The notes under the pieces: generated by a model
Databases searched by the model: none
Seen by the model: the letters and a program-made list of their open reading frames with translations, nothing else
Told to the model about the DNA's origin: nothing
Shown: one piece after another, positions 7,952-17,037 of the stretch
How the letters are laid out: every line of letters begins with the position of its first letter
How positions within the stretch are numbered: position 1 is the stretch's first letter
Assembly: GCA_003641745.1 (NCBI GenBank)
Contig: QNAI01000018.1
Span: 1 to 34,568, forward strand
Reading direction: 5' to 3'
DNA from: Verrucomicrobiota bacterium
GTDB taxonomy: Bacteria; Verrucomicrobiota; Verrucomicrobiia; Opitutales; Opitutaceae
DNA length: 34,568 nt
Position numbers and translations under genes: made by a program

Positions 7952-8647
7952 ATGAATGAAGAAACCCTGAACGAATTTCCGCCCATGGACTCAAAGGACT
8001 ATTACACCGTAATGATCCACTTTTACCGGGGCGAGCTTGGTCGGATAATGATCTGGAGGCAACGTCTCGATGTGACCACGAACTGGGCGATTGTCGGAGC
8101 CACGGCGATGATCACCTTTGGCTTGAGCGCGGAAAGCCACACGCACCTGATTTTCATGTTCGCCAACTTCCTGGTCTTCCTGCTCCTGAACATTGAGGCG
8201 CGGCGATATCGGTTTTATGACGCATTTCGGGCCCGGGTGCGCATGCTCGAGGCCCACTTCATCATGCCGGTCATGATGCGGGAAACCAAACTGCTTCAGG
8301 GCGACTGGAAGAAAGTGATGGCGGAAGACCTCTTGCTACCGAGCTTCAAGATGAGTCGATTGCGATCGGTGCTGAAGAGATTCAGACGGAATTTCGTATG
8401 GATATTCTTCATCATCATGGGCGCCTGGTTCGTCAAGATCTGGTTGCATTATCCAGACTCTCATACACTCAGCGGGTTTCTGGGCGCCCTGACCACCCAC
8501 CATCCCTTTCCAATAGAGATTTTCTGGACCTTGTTCGGTCTGATTTATCTGACCCTCTTTTTTCTGATTATCGCTTCGTTCCTGTTGAAGGAACAACCCG
8601 GTGAGTTTTCTTCGAAGCCCATGCGAAGGAAAAAGTGGATGAAATGA
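7952..8647 (+). CDS. DUF2270-like predicted integral membrane protein
   Basis: The 231-residue protein has four likely transmembrane segments: two near residues 48-90 (NWAIVGATAMITFGLSAE, then LIFMFANFLVFLLLN) and two near 150-215. Conserved-looking charged residues lie between (WRQRLDVTTNW, ARRYRFYDAFRARVR). The pattern fits DUF2270 (PF10028), a family of unknown function; I assign it by pattern recognition only. The long cytoplasmic loop is basic. It precedes the NicO/UreH-like gene by 58 nt on the same strand, so the two are probably co-transcribed. Confidence 0.7.
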   Translation: MNEETLNEFPPMDSKDYYTVMIHFYRGELGRIMIWRQRLDVTTNWAIVGATAMITFGLSAESHTHLIFMFANFLVFLLLNIEARRYRFYDAFRARVRMLEAHFIMPVMMRETKLLQGDWKKVMAEDLLLPSFKMSRLRSVLKRFRRNFVWIFFIIMGAWFVKIWLHYPDSHTLSGFLGALTTHHPFPIEIFWTLFGLIYLTLFFLIIASFLLKEQPGEFSSKPMRRKKWMK

Positions 8648-8705
8648 TGCTGACGGGCACCTTGAATAATCCGAACCTGTCAGGTTTGAACGGGAGATCT
8701 GTTTC

Positions 8706-9371
8706 GTGACCGATGAGGTGATTGTCCTGGCGGGGACGGCGGCCGGTATCGGGTTTATCCATACCATACTGGGTCCGGATCATTACGTCCCGTTCATCGT
8801 CATGTCCAGGGCGAGAGGCTGGAGCGGGCGAAAGACCGCAATCGTAACCTCTCTCTGCGGGCTTGCGCACGTGGTGAGCTCCATCCTCCTTGGCATGGTC
8901 GGCCTCTTCCTCGGCATCGTGGTTTTCAAACTCGAGTCCATCGAATCCTTTCGGGGAGACCTGGCCGGGTGGCTCCTGATGGTTTTCGGGTTCGTCTATC
9001 TGCTCTGGGGGATCCGTTACGCTGTCCGGGCCGGAACCCACGAGCGCCTGCATCACCACACCCACGATCAAAGCACCGGGAATTCCCGCAATCTGACGCC
9101 CTGGGTTCTGTTCACCATCTTCGTGCTCGGTCCCTGCGAGCCTCTGATTCCCCTCATCATGTATCCCGCGGCCAAACAAAGCATGGTTGCAGTGGCGGCG
9201 GTTGCGGTGCTGTTCGGAGTCACAACCATCGCCACGATGCTGGCCAGCGTCATGGCATCATTCTACGGACTCTCCAAACTGTCTCTCCCAAAGGCGGAGA
9301 GGTTCTCCCATGCCCTCGCGGGGTTCACCATTCTCCTGTGCGGATGCGCCATCATGTTTCTTGGCCTGTAG
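8706..9371 (+). CDS. NicO/UreH-like membrane transporter (possible nickel/cobalt family)
   Basis: The 221-residue protein has about six transmembrane segments. Its first helix carries IHTILGPDHYVPF, matching the H-x4-D-H signature of nickel/cobalt permeases and UreH/HupE-like proteins, and a later helix has VLGPCEPLIPL. A His-rich hydrophilic loop (HERLHHHTHD, about residues 113-122) is typical of metal handling. Export or import and metal identity are not known. The start is GTG with GGGAG about 9 nt upstream. A small inverted repeat AACCT-GTC-AGGTT (8674-8686) lies between the preceding gene and this one. Confidence 0.7.
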   Translation: MTDEVIVLAGTAAGIGFIHTILGPDHYVPFIVMSRARGWSGRKTAIVTSLCGLAHVVSSILLGMVGLFLGIVVFKLESIESFRGDLAGWLLMVFGFVYLLWGIRYAVRAGTHERLHHHTHDQSTGNSRNLTPWVLFTIFVLGPCEPLIPLIMYPAAKQSMVAVAAVAVLFGVTTIATMLASVMASFYGLSKLSLPKAERFSHALAGFTILLCGCAIMFLGL

Positions 9372-9496
9372 CTGGCGGGAAAACCCTACCATTCCCCACC
9401 TGCAGGAGAGGCTTCAGGCTCCGATCCCAGCGACCGGCCCGGCATGTCACGACGTAGCCACGCGGAGACGGGCGGTCCAGCCCTACCAGTTGATGA
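9372..9496. other. Convergent spacer, possible decayed repeat
   Basis: This 125-nt spacer lies between convergent stop codons. The part at 9446-9486 ends in GCCCTACC and reads on the reverse strand as GGTAGGGCTGGACCGCCC, similar to the TAGGGC repeats elsewhere in the window. No clear rho-independent terminator with a T-tract was found. Confidence 0.3.
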
Positions 9497-9955
9497 TTAT
9501 TTGAGGCGCTCGTTGATCTCGGCGCGCGTGAGGGCTTTGGCGTCTTTGAGCGAAGCCCGGATCCCGGCCGCCTCTTCAACCGTGACGATCGACGCCGAAT
9601 TGCCAAACTCAGTCCGAATATAGGTCATCACACCGGCCAGCGCCTCGTCGGTGCTGAGAGTCGCCTCCAGGGGAGCCATGGCCCCCAGATAGGCCGTATC
9701 GGCCTTGGTGATTCCCTTCAGGAGGACCTGGGCAAGAAGCTCGGGGTCGCCCAGAACCACCTTTGAGCCGGTATACGAAGGCGCCATCAACTGATCGCCT
9801 ATCTTTAATCCCTGCCCATCCTGGGCATGGCAGGCGGCACAGGTCATGAAATTCTTCTTTCCAACCTCGATCAGCTCCGCCTTCGCAGCATCGTCGGCAT
9901 GGGCACAAACCGCCCCGGCGGACGCGAGAATGATGGTCAATACAGTTTTCTTCAT
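9497..9955 (-). CDS. Secreted class I cytochrome c, single haem
   Basis: The 152-residue precursor has a cleavable signal peptide (residues 1 to about 20, ending in CAHA-DD) and one haem-attachment motif CAACH (Cys39, Cys42, His43). Met93 in LGAMAPL is the probable sixth ligand. The C-terminal 35 residues extend past the haem domain as a charged helix. It is expected to be a periplasmic electron carrier. It lies 74 nt downstream of the minus-strand URO-D-like gene and may share its transcript, though a separate promoter is possible. No obvious oxidase or dehydrogenase partner is adjacent. Confidence 0.88.
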   Translation of the reverse strand: MKKTVLTIILASAGAVCAHADDAAKAELIEVGKKNFMTCAACHAQDGQGLKIGDQLMAPSYTGSKVVLGDPELLAQVLLKGITKADTAYLGAMAPLEATLSTDEALAGVMTYIRTEFGNSASIVTVEEAAGIRASLKDAKALTRAEINERLK

Positions 9956-10029
9956 AGGTCGTTAAAAATTCAGGTTCCGGAGTAGCTCCATGCACGGTTC
10001 TGTTCAAGCTCAAACCCTTGGAATTCAGG

Positions 10030-11064
10030 CTAACCAGATAGCGGGTATTCCCCATACTCCGCCAGGGTATCGATCATCGCACGCACGTTTTCCGGTTTGG
10101 CATAGGTTGGCAGACTGTTTCCGCTGGCCAGGACATAGCCACCACCCGGCGCGACTTCGGAGAGGAGTTGACGCACTTCCCTGCGGACATCCTCCGGAGT
10201 GCCCGCGGACAGGGTGTTGACGTCTACATTTCCCAGCAGACAGATATCCCTCCCCCATTCCCTTTTGACTTGCGCGATATCCATCGCGCCGGGCTCGATC
10301 GGATTCAGACCGTTGATACCCAGGCCAACCAAGTCGGACATCAGGGATGTGAGATCCCCGTCACTATGGAGCACCCATGGCAGTGAAATCGAATCAGCTG
10401 CTTTCCGAAGGTGGGGAATGAAAATTCCGCGGAACATCTCTGGAGACATCAGTGGTCCGGTCTTGAAAGCCAGATCATCCGCCGTCCAGATCATGTCGAA
10501 GCCACATGCCGCAGCCATGCGGCAGACTCGGGCGGACCAATCGGAATACCGTTCAAGCAGGGCCTCGACCAATGGAAGGTCGTCATAGAGCGCCAGGGAA
10601 AACTCTTCCATGCCCATGGCCAGATAGGTCGGCGCAATACCTATTCTCGTTACGAAGCAGGAAGCATAATCACCGGATTCGGCCACAAAGCGCCGAAGAC
10701 TGCCTTCGACCACTCCGTCGTCGAGGTCCGGGAGCACCAGACGGTCAAGATCGCCGCTCGTCCGGATCCTACCCTTCCCGTAATAGACGATTGTGTCGGC
10801 GCCTTCATGTTTCTCCACGGGAACCGGGGGCGTCAGCCGGTAGCAGACATGGTCTCTCCTCAACAGCCTCGATATCTCGATCTCAGACTCCACGCCTCTC
10901 GCATCGATCTCATCGATACCGCCGACTTCATTGGCCTTAAGCGCACCTCCGGAAAGGCCTTCAAGCACCCGGCTGGAAACGCCGACCTCGGCATAAGGCA
11001 CCCGATCCGGTGTGCCGCGCTTCAACGCGCACAAAAGTCTTTCTCTTGATGTCATCTCGCCCAT
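10030..11064 (-). CDS. URO-D-like protein, copy 3
   Basis: This 344-residue protein is the most canonical URO-D-family member here: MTSRERLLCALKRGTPDRVP at the start, MIWTADDLA in mid-barrel, VLHSDGD (His233-Ser-Asp235-Gly236), LLGNVDVNTLSAGTPEDV, and a C-terminal ASGNSLPTYAKPENV. The last segment matches the methyltransferase GC-x-I-P-x-TP-x-EN motif but with Ser in place of the zinc-binding Cys. The HemE RQAGR motif is absent. The frame extends to 11181, but family similarity begins at 11055-11064; ATG 11064 (MGEM) or ATG 11055 are both reasonable. Its promoter should lie in 11065-11291, shared with the divergent LamG/iron-transport operon. Confidence 0.87.
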   Translation of the reverse strand: MGEMTSRERLLCALKRGTPDRVPYAEVGVSSRVLEGLSGGALKANEVGGIDEIDARGVESEIEISRLLRRDHVCYRLTPPVPVEKHEGADTIVYYGKGRIRTSGDLDRLVLPDLDDGVVEGSLRRFVAESGDYASCFVTRIGIAPTYLAMGMEEFSLALYDDLPLVEALLERYSDWSARVCRMAAACGFDMIWTADDLAFKTGPLMSPEMFRGIFIPHLRKAADSISLPWVLHSDGDLTSLMSDLVGLGINGLNPIEPGAMDIAQVKREWGRDICLLGNVDVNTLSAGTPEDVRREVRQLLSEVAPGGGYVLASGNSLPTYAKPENVRAMIDTLAEYGEYPLSG

Positions 11065-11291
11065 ATCAATCAATCGTAGTGGTGCACAGTCAGAACTGGA
11101 ATGACGGGCAACGCCACTCATTTCCTGTTGCCCGGGACTGCGTCCGCAGCGAGCGAGTGGCCACTTCGGGTCAGGATACATGCGTGCCTGCTTTCGACGG
11201 TTTTCCTCGATCGAACGGGATCCGTTATCTTTCGGGTTGGGTTTTGGATTTCAGGGGTTGCAAATAGCCTGTGGCGCACAAATCTGGCGCC

Positions 11292-11939
11292 ATGAAATCT
11301 GTATTTTGTTCCGCCCTCGCGATCGCCCTGCCCGTCACGATGCTGGCCGGTGGCAGCACCGGTTTTGACGACCAGGAGATTGGGGGCGCACCGGCCGGCT
11401 GGACGGTGGCGATGACAGGCAAGGGCTCGCCGCAATGGACAGTGGAAAATGAGGCGAAGGCTCCAAGCGGGGACAAGGTGCTCAAGCAATCCGGAACCGC
11501 CTCCTATCCGCTTTGCGTGAAGGACGACACCTCGCTCACGGACGGCTTCGTGGAAGTGTATTTCAAACCGTTGACCGGGAAAAAGGACCAGGCCGCGGGG
11601 ATCGTCTGGCGTTACCGTGACCCGAACAATTACTACATCGTGCGCGCCAACGCCCTTGAGGACAACGTGGTCCTCTACAAGGTCGAAAAGGGCAAGCGTT
11701 CCTCGCTCAACATTGTCGGGCGGAAGGAGGGCTACGGGGTGGACGCCGAAGTGCCGAACGGCCAGTGGCAGGTGCTGCGGGTGGAAATCGCCGGCGACCT
11801 CTTCACTGTTTCTCTGGAGGGGAAGGAACTTTTCCAGGTGAAAGACCAGACCTTCGCAGGCGCGGGGAAAGTCGGGCTCTGGACAAAGGCGGACAGCGTG
11901 ACGCTGTTTGATGACTTCAGCTACGGGGCAAAAGATTGA
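11292..11939 (+). CDS. Secreted LamG/DUF1080-like beta-sandwich protein
   Basis: The 215-residue precursor has a signal peptide (MKSVFCSALAIALPVTMLAG) followed by one concanavalin-like beta-sandwich: GFDDQEIGGAPAGWT, then GIVWRYRDPNNYYIVRAN, GQWQVLRVEIAG, and terminal LFDDFSYG. This is the pattern of DUF1080/3-keto-disaccharide-hydrolase-like and LamG domains, which bind or cleave carbohydrates. No catalytic residues can be assigned. An upstream in-frame GTG (11271) exists, but the signal peptide fixes ATG 11292. Its stop overlaps the TTG start of the solute-binding lipoprotein by 4 nt, so it is the first gene of the ABC transporter operon. Confidence 0.78.
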   Translation: MKSVFCSALAIALPVTMLAGGSTGFDDQEIGGAPAGWTVAMTGKGSPQWTVENEAKAPSGDKVLKQSGTASYPLCVKDDTSLTDGFVEVYFKPLTGKKDQAAGIVWRYRDPNNYYIVRANALEDNVVLYKVEKGKRSSLNIVGRKEGYGVDAEVPNGQWQVLRVEIAGDLFTVSLEGKELFQVKDQTFAGAGKVGLWTKADSVTLFDDFSYGAKD

Positions 11940-12973
11940 AGGGCGGCCGGTGGCTGCTCTGTCTCGGGCTGATCGCAGCCCTCGGCGGATGCAAAGGGAA
12001 TTCACCCCGTGATGAGAAAGACGAGGTGGTCGTCTACACTTCGGTGGACGACATATTCGTCCGTCCGATCACGGAGCGATTTCAACGGGAGACCGGCATT
12101 GAGGTCCGGCTGGTCACCGACACCGAGGAGACCAAGAGCACCGGTCTGTTGAACCGGCTCATCGCCGAGAAAGATCGGGCTCAGGCCGATGTCTTCTGGA
12201 GCGGCGATCCGGTGCGGGCGGCCATCCTGAAGGCCCGCGGGATTTCCGCCGCCTACCACTCGCCCAATGCAGAGGGGATGCCAGTCGACTTCAACGACCC
12301 CGAGGGTCACTGGCAGGCGCTTTCGGCCCGTGCCCGCGTCATCATCTACAATAAGAACCTTGTGCCTCCGGGTGAGGAACCGCGGACGCTCGACGCCTTT
12401 CTGGATTCGCGGTGGAAGGGGAAAGCATGCCTCGCAAACCCGCTATTCGGGACCTCTTCGATGCATGCCGCGGCCCTCTTCAGCGTGTGGGGCGATGATG
12501 CGGCCAAAGCATTCTTCGAGGAAATGACTGCCAACGAAGTCACCATGCTCTCATCAAACGGAGAGGTGAAGCGAGGGGTAGCGGCCGGTGATTTTGCATT
12601 CGGTCTCACGGATACCGACGACGCGAGCGTGGCGATCAATGAGGGCAAACCGGTGGGTGTGCTTTATCCGGACCGTGAAGGCATGGGAACCCTGATCATC
12701 CCGAATGCGGCGGTCCTGATCGATGGTGGACCCAATCCCGGGAACGGCAGGCGATTCATCGATTTCCTCCTGACCTCCGAGGTCGAGGAGGCATTGGCAA
12801 GAAGTGAGGCCGCCCAGATGCCGCTCCGGCCCGGCGTGCCCGTTCCTCCCGCCTTCGTGCGATTGCAGGACATCCGCGCCATGCAGGTTGATTACGGTGA
12901 CCTGGCTCCGCGCCTCGATGAACTTTCCCGTGGGTATCTGAAAGAGTGGGCGGCCAAGAACGCCGACCGATGA
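11936..12973 (+). CDS. ABC transporter solute-binding lipoprotein, ferric-iron/AfuA-FbpA-like
   Basis: The 345-residue protein is a family 1 solute-binding protein. It has a lipoprotein signal with lipobox LGGC (Cys19), then EVVVYTSVDD, an 'FWSGDPVRAAIL' segment and a GILIP-type hinge region (GTLIIPNAAVLI). Related proteins bind Fe(III), but thiamine, phosphonate or polyamine binders share this fold. The YY iron-ligand pair of FbpA was not found, so metal specificity is uncertain. Translation probably starts at the TTG at 11936 that overlaps the preceding TGA, implying translational coupling; the next gene overlaps by ATGA. It is anchored to a membrane, most likely facing the periplasm. Confidence 0.82.
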   Translation: MKGGRWLLCLGLIAALGGCKGNSPRDEKDEVVVYTSVDDIFVRPITERFQRETGIEVRLVTDTEETKSTGLLNRLIAEKDRAQADVFWSGDPVRAAILKARGISAAYHSPNAEGMPVDFNDPEGHWQALSARARVIIYNKNLVPPGEEPRTLDAFLDSRWKGKACLANPLFGTSSMHAAALFSVWGDDAAKAFFEEMTANEVTMLSSNGEVKRGVAAGDFAFGLTDTDDASVAINEGKPVGVLYPDREGMGTLIIPNAAVLIDGGPNPGNGRRFIDFLLTSEVEEALARSEAAQMPLRPGVPVPPAFVRLQDIRAMQVDYGDLAPRLDELSRGYLKEWAAKNADR

Positions 12974-14538
12974 TTTCACCTCTGATCCTCGAACGACCGG
13001 GGAGGTGGCGTGGAGTGGGGATTGCCGCCGGCCTTCTTCTGGCTGCCGCGCCGGTGATCGTAGCGGCATTGGCACTCTCGGGTGGAGGCGAGTCGGCCCA
13101 GTCAAGTGGATTCCTCGATACGGGCTTCGGACCGGCGGTGCTCCGAAGCCTGAAGGTCGCCGCCGGCGTCTGGTTCGTGGCGGTGTTGGTCGGTTTACCG
13201 GCGGGGTTGTTTCCGGCCCTGTATTCCATCCCGTTGCGGCGGACCCTGCTGGGGCTGGTGGCGCTTCCCCTGCTGGTACCGTCCTTTCTTTGGGCCGTGG
13301 GCCTTTCGATGCTTCGCATGGCGCTGGGACTTCCGGCGGACAACATCCTGGGTGGTTTTTCCGGAACGGTGCTGGCATTTTCCGCAACCGCCGTGCCCTT
13401 GGTCACTTTGGCGACCTATGTGGCGGGACGCCGTATCACACAGGGCGAAGCGGATGCGGCACGACTGGCGGGAGGCGAGCGGCACCTGATTTTCTGCGTG
13501 GCGCGATCCGTTTTCCCGATGGCGGTGGTGGCCGGGCTATTGGGGAGCATCCTAACGCTTTCGGATCCCGGACCGGGACAGATCCTCAGATTTGGCGGCG
13601 CAGCCTCCCACATCCTCGTGAGCTTCGCGGCCCAATACGATTTCGCACTGGCCACGCGACAGAGTCTTTCCCTGGCGGTGATCGTTCTGGTACTCGCCGT
13701 CCCGGCAGCCATCTGGCTCTCGCCGCGCATGGCATCCGGCCTGTTGGCGCGACAGACGAAGTCGGTGGCTCTCTCCGAGAGATCGACTCTGGCTTGGATC
13801 GGTCTGGTGCTGTTGGCGGGAATCATCGGGATGACCTCGGTACTCCCGCTGGCCGGGCTGCTTCAGCCGCTCGGTAATGGTGTTCCGGTGGTACGAGCGT
13901 TGGTAACGGTGGGGCGCACCCTGGGAGACACGGTGCTTCTCGCGTCGATTGCAGGAGTTGTGGGAACGGGATTGGGCTTTTCCCTGGCCCTTTGCGCGGG
14001 CCGTCGGCGGCGATGGCAGATTGTTCTTCTCGGAGGGGCGCTCGTTCTCTTTGCGCTGCCTCCCGCTCTGTCCAGCCTGGGCGCCATCCACCTGGCAGCG
14101 ATCGCTCCGCCCACCCTGGATTCCTTGACCCGCGGTCAATTCACAGTGGGCACAATCGAGGCATTGCGCCTGTTTCCCCTCGGCGCGGTATTGGCCATGC
14201 GGGCATTTGGGACTGGTTCCCCTGATTGGACGGCCGCGGCAGCGGTGCACGGAGTACCGCTGGGAAAGTATTTCTTGAGGGTTCTGGTCCCCTGGGTGTT
14301 ACCGACTGCAGGGATCACGGTTGTATTGATCGCGTTGCTGGCCACCGCGGATGTCACAACCGCCCTCCTGCTCAGTCCGCCCGGGGGAGGATCGCTGCCA
14401 CTCGCCATCTTTACCATCATGGCGAATGCACCCGAAGCGCTGGTCGGCGCCCTCTGCCTGCTCTATGTGGGCGGCGCCGGGATTCTGTTGGCCGGGGTCA
14501 GCGGGATTCTCAGACGACAGGAAAGGAAAAGACCATGA
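12970..14538 (+). CDS. Fused ABC transporter permease (two BPD domains, FbpB-like)
   Basis: The 522-residue protein has about twelve transmembrane segments and two permease halves, as in iron(III) FbpB or ThiP-type transporters. Each half has an EAA-like coupling loop: EADAARLAGGERHLIF near residue 160 and AAAAVHGVPLGKYFL near 420. It works with the solute-binding lipoprotein and the ATPase on either side. ATG 12970 overlaps the upstream stop in an ATGA; the frame is open upstream to 12946 but those codons overlap the preceding gene. The last four nucleotides overlap the ATPase start. Confidence 0.88.
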   Translation: MISPLILERPGRWRGVGIAAGLLLAAAPVIVAALALSGGGESAQSSGFLDTGFGPAVLRSLKVAAGVWFVAVLVGLPAGLFPALYSIPLRRTLLGLVALPLLVPSFLWAVGLSMLRMALGLPADNILGGFSGTVLAFSATAVPLVTLATYVAGRRITQGEADAARLAGGERHLIFCVARSVFPMAVVAGLLGSILTLSDPGPGQILRFGGAASHILVSFAAQYDFALATRQSLSLAVIVLVLAVPAAIWLSPRMASGLLARQTKSVALSERSTLAWIGLVLLAGIIGMTSVLPLAGLLQPLGNGVPVVRALVTVGRTLGDTVLLASIAGVVGTGLGFSLALCAGRRRRWQIVLLGGALVLFALPPALSSLGAIHLAAIAPPTLDSLTRGQFTVGTIEALRLFPLGAVLAMRAFGTGSPDWTAAAAVHGVPLGKYFLRVLVPWVLPTAGITVVLIALLATADVTTALLLSPPGGGSLPLAIFTIMANAPEALVGALCLLYVGGAGILLAGVSGILRRQERKRP

Positions 14539-15284
14539 CGACGCTGATCCAAGTCAACCAGGTGGCCAAGGATTTCGGCACGGTACCTGTGTTCCAGGAT
14601 ATCTCCTTCGAAGTGTGCCCGGGGCGCCACCTGGCTCTGCTGGGACCATCGGGATGTGGAAAGTCGACCCTGCTCCGACTCGTCACCGGACTCGACGTCC
14701 CGAGTGCGGGCGATATCCGGATTGAAGGGGAACTCGCCTCCTCGGCGAAAAAGATCCTGATCGAACCCCACGAAAGAAAGATCGGCATGGTCTTTCAGGA
14801 ATTGGCTCTCTGGCCCAATCTCAGCGCGCTGGATAATGTGCTGCTGGGGATGGCGCGGACGAGCCAACCCCACCGCGAGCGCCGGACGACGGCGAGGGAA
14901 GTCCTGAAGATCTGTCGGCTGGACGGTCTTGAGAACCGCGTGCCGGCCGCACTTTCCGTCGGACAGCAGCAACGTGTTGCGCTGGCCCGTGCCCTCGCCC
15001 TGCGACCGAAGCTTCTCCTCCTCGATGAACCTTTCACCGGGCTCGACCTCACCTTGAAGGCGGAGATCTTCAAGGAAATCCGGCGCCTGGCCAGGGACTT
15101 CGATCTGACCCTCCTGCTTGTGACTCACGATCCGCTCGAAGCACGGGGTCTGACCTCGGAAGCTCTCGTTCTCGAAAAGGGCGGATGCTGCGAGCAGGGC
15201 AACCTCGAAGACCTGCTGGCGAACCCGGTCTCCGCGACCTTGCGCGCCTTCGTGGCGAACCTCTCCAGGGCACCGGAGACCTGA
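14535..15284 (+). CDS. ABC transporter ATP-binding protein (iron/thiamine/spermidine-type)
   Basis: The 249-residue ATPase has Walker A GPSGCGKST (residues 37-45), Q-loop VFQEL near residue 87, signature LSVGQQQR (140-147), Walker B LLLLDEP (160-166) and a switch His in LLVTHD. It is shorter than FbpC or PotA proteins (about 350 residues) because it lacks the C-terminal TOBE-type regulatory domain. The frame is open back to 14226 but that part overlaps the permease; ATG 14535 follows a GGAAAGG ribosome binding site and overlaps the permease stop in ATGA. It energises the transporter encoded by the two preceding genes. Confidence 0.93.
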   Translation: MTTLIQVNQVAKDFGTVPVFQDISFEVCPGRHLALLGPSGCGKSTLLRLVTGLDVPSAGDIRIEGELASSAKKILIEPHERKIGMVFQELALWPNLSALDNVLLGMARTSQPHRERRTTAREVLKICRLDGLENRVPAALSVGQQQRVALARALALRPKLLLLDEPFTGLDLTLKAEIFKEIRRLARDFDLTLLLVTHDPLEARGLTSEALVLEKGGCCEQGNLEDLLANPVSATLRAFVANLSRAPET

Positions 15285-15411
15285 CGGCGAGATGAGCGGA
15301 ACCAGATGAGCAGGCAGGATGGCCGAAAGTCGCTGACCGGCCAAAGGCATGAGCGGAGTAGCCCACACCCTTCCTTGACGCCCTCGCCTGGCCCGCAACA
15401 AAGTCTTCCCA

Positions 15412-17037
15412 ATGCCCCCTGAAGTCGTCGAAGCCCTCAGCCGCACGAACTTCACCTGGATCGATACGGTCATCATCGTTGCCTATCTGGGTGCCTCCCT
15501 TTTCATCGGGCTGGCCGTCAAGAAATACGTCCGCAATATGACGACCTATATCGGCGCCGGCCGCAAGGTCGGCGTCTGGCTTGGTGTCGCCACGATGCTC
15601 GGGACGGAGATGGGCCTCATCACCGTCATGTACAGCGCCCAGAAAGGCTTCACCGGAGGCTTCGCCGCCTTCCATATCGCCCTTATCGCCGGCGTCGTTA
15701 CTCTCCTTATCGGCCTGTCCGGATTTATCGTCGTCCCTTTGCGCCGCTTAAGGGTCCTCACCATACCCGAATTCTACGAGCTCCGTTTTGACAGAAAAAC
15801 GCGCGTCCTCGGCGGGATCATGCTCGCCTTCGGTGGCATCCTCAACATGGGCCTCTTCCTCAAGGTCGGCTCCATTTTCATCGTCGGTGTTACCGGGCTC
15901 TCCAATACCGGCTGGGCCCTCCCCTCCGTCATGGTCGGGCTCCTTGTTCTCGTCCTCGTATATACAACCCTGGGCGGCATGATCTCCGTCATCCTCACCG
16001 ATTACGTCCAGTTCGTCGTCCTCTCAGTCGGTCTCCTCGTCGCCACCTCACTCGCCATCGTCCAGCTCGGCTGGTCGGATATCTTCGCCACCGTCCAGGA
16101 AGTCATGGGTGAGACCGGTTTCAATCCCGTCGCCAAAGGTTCCGGCTTTGGCTGGTCCTATATGGTGTGGATGATCATCACGGCCGGACTCGTCAGCTGC
16201 GCGGTATGGCCCACCTCCGTCGCCCGCGCCCTCGCAATGGAATCGACCGCAGCGGTCAAACGGCAGTATTGCTGGTCTTCTGTCTCGTTCACCATCCGCT
16301 TTCTCATTCCGGTTTTCTGGGGTATCTGCGCGCTCGTGTATATCCTCCACGCCCCTGAAGGAGCTGACCTCAGGGTCCTCTTCTTTCCTGAAGGTCCAAC
16401 CGGCGGTGGCGGATTTGACAATCTATACGCCATGCCCGTCTTCATGGCCCGTCTCATGCCCACGGTCCTGCTCGGCATCATCACTGCGGGTATGATCGCC
16501 GCTTTTATGTCGACCCACGACAGCTACTTCCTGTGCTGGTCCTCAGTCATCACCCAGGACATCATCGCACCGCTCAGAAAAAAACCACTCTCCGGTGCCG
16601 GACGCGTCCGGCTCACCCGCATCATCATCATCATCATCGGCGCCTACGTTCTCTACTGGGGCCTCTTCTACCAGGGCAAAGACGATATCTGGGACTATAT
16701 GGCTGTAAGCGGAGCCATCTTTTTCACCGGTGCCCTCGCAGTCCTGATCGGCGGGCTCTATTGGAAACGTGCCAGTTCCACCGGTGCCTTCGCCGCTCTC
16801 CTCACCGGCCTCACCGCTCTTTTCGGCCTCGGCCCCGTCCAGCAGCTCGTCGGCCTTCAATACCAATCGCCCGGTTCCGATGAGTGGATTCAACGCCTTA
16901 CCGGGGCCCAGGTCGGCCTCATCTCCGTCGCCCTCGCCTTCGCTGTTCTCATCACCCTTTCCCTCCTCTTTCCCGATCGCACCCCACGAACCGGCAGAGT
17001 GAGGCCTTCCGGACTGTACCCTGAATACAGCAAATGA
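15412..17037 (+). CDS. Sodium/solute symporter (SSS family)
   Basis: This 541-residue protein has about 13 transmembrane segments and SSS-family features: TIPEFYELRF after the third helix, GMISVILTDYVQF in the middle and ISAF-type GMIAAFMSTHDSYF around residue 360. It should import a sugar, polyol, amino acid or organic acid with Na+. The codon style differs from adjoining genes: Val is mostly GTC and Leu mostly CTC/CTT with few CTG, giving a pyrimidine-rich coding strand. The start ATG 15412 lacks a clear Shine-Dalgarno sequence; the 127-nt spacer upstream shows no obvious promoter. The stop overlaps a 50-residue membrane protein gene by ATGA. Confidence 0.93.
   Translation: MPPEVVEALSRTNFTWIDTVIIVAYLGASLFIGLAVKKYVRNMTTYIGAGRKVGVWLGVATMLGTEMGLITVMYSAQKGFTGGFAAFHIALIAGVVTLLIGLSGFIVVPLRRLRVLTIPEFYELRFDRKTRVLGGIMLAFGGILNMGLFLKVGSIFIVGVTGLSNTGWALPSVMVGLLVLVLVYTTLGGMISVILTDYVQFVVLSVGLLVATSLAIVQLGWSDIFATVQEVMGETGFNPVAKGSGFGWSYMVWMIITAGLVSCAVWPTSVARALAMESTAAVKRQYCWSSVSFTIRFLIPVFWGICALVYILHAPEGADLRVLFFPEGPTGGGGFDNLYAMPVFMARLMPTVLLGIITAGMIAAFMSTHDSYFLCWSSVITQDIIAPLRKKPLSGAGRVRLTRIIIIIIGAYVLYWGLFYQGKDDIWDYMAVSGAIFFTGALAVLIGGLYWKRASSTGAFAALLTGLTALFGLGPVQQLVGLQYQSPGSDEWIQRLTGAQVGLISVALAFAVLITLSLLFPDRTPRTGRVRPSGLYPEYSK

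Noticed and set aside
14226-14534. Upstream extension of the ABC ATPase to 14226
   Set aside because: It overlaps the permease C-terminus in another frame. The ATPase family start matches ATG 14535, which has a ribosome binding site and an ATGA overlap.
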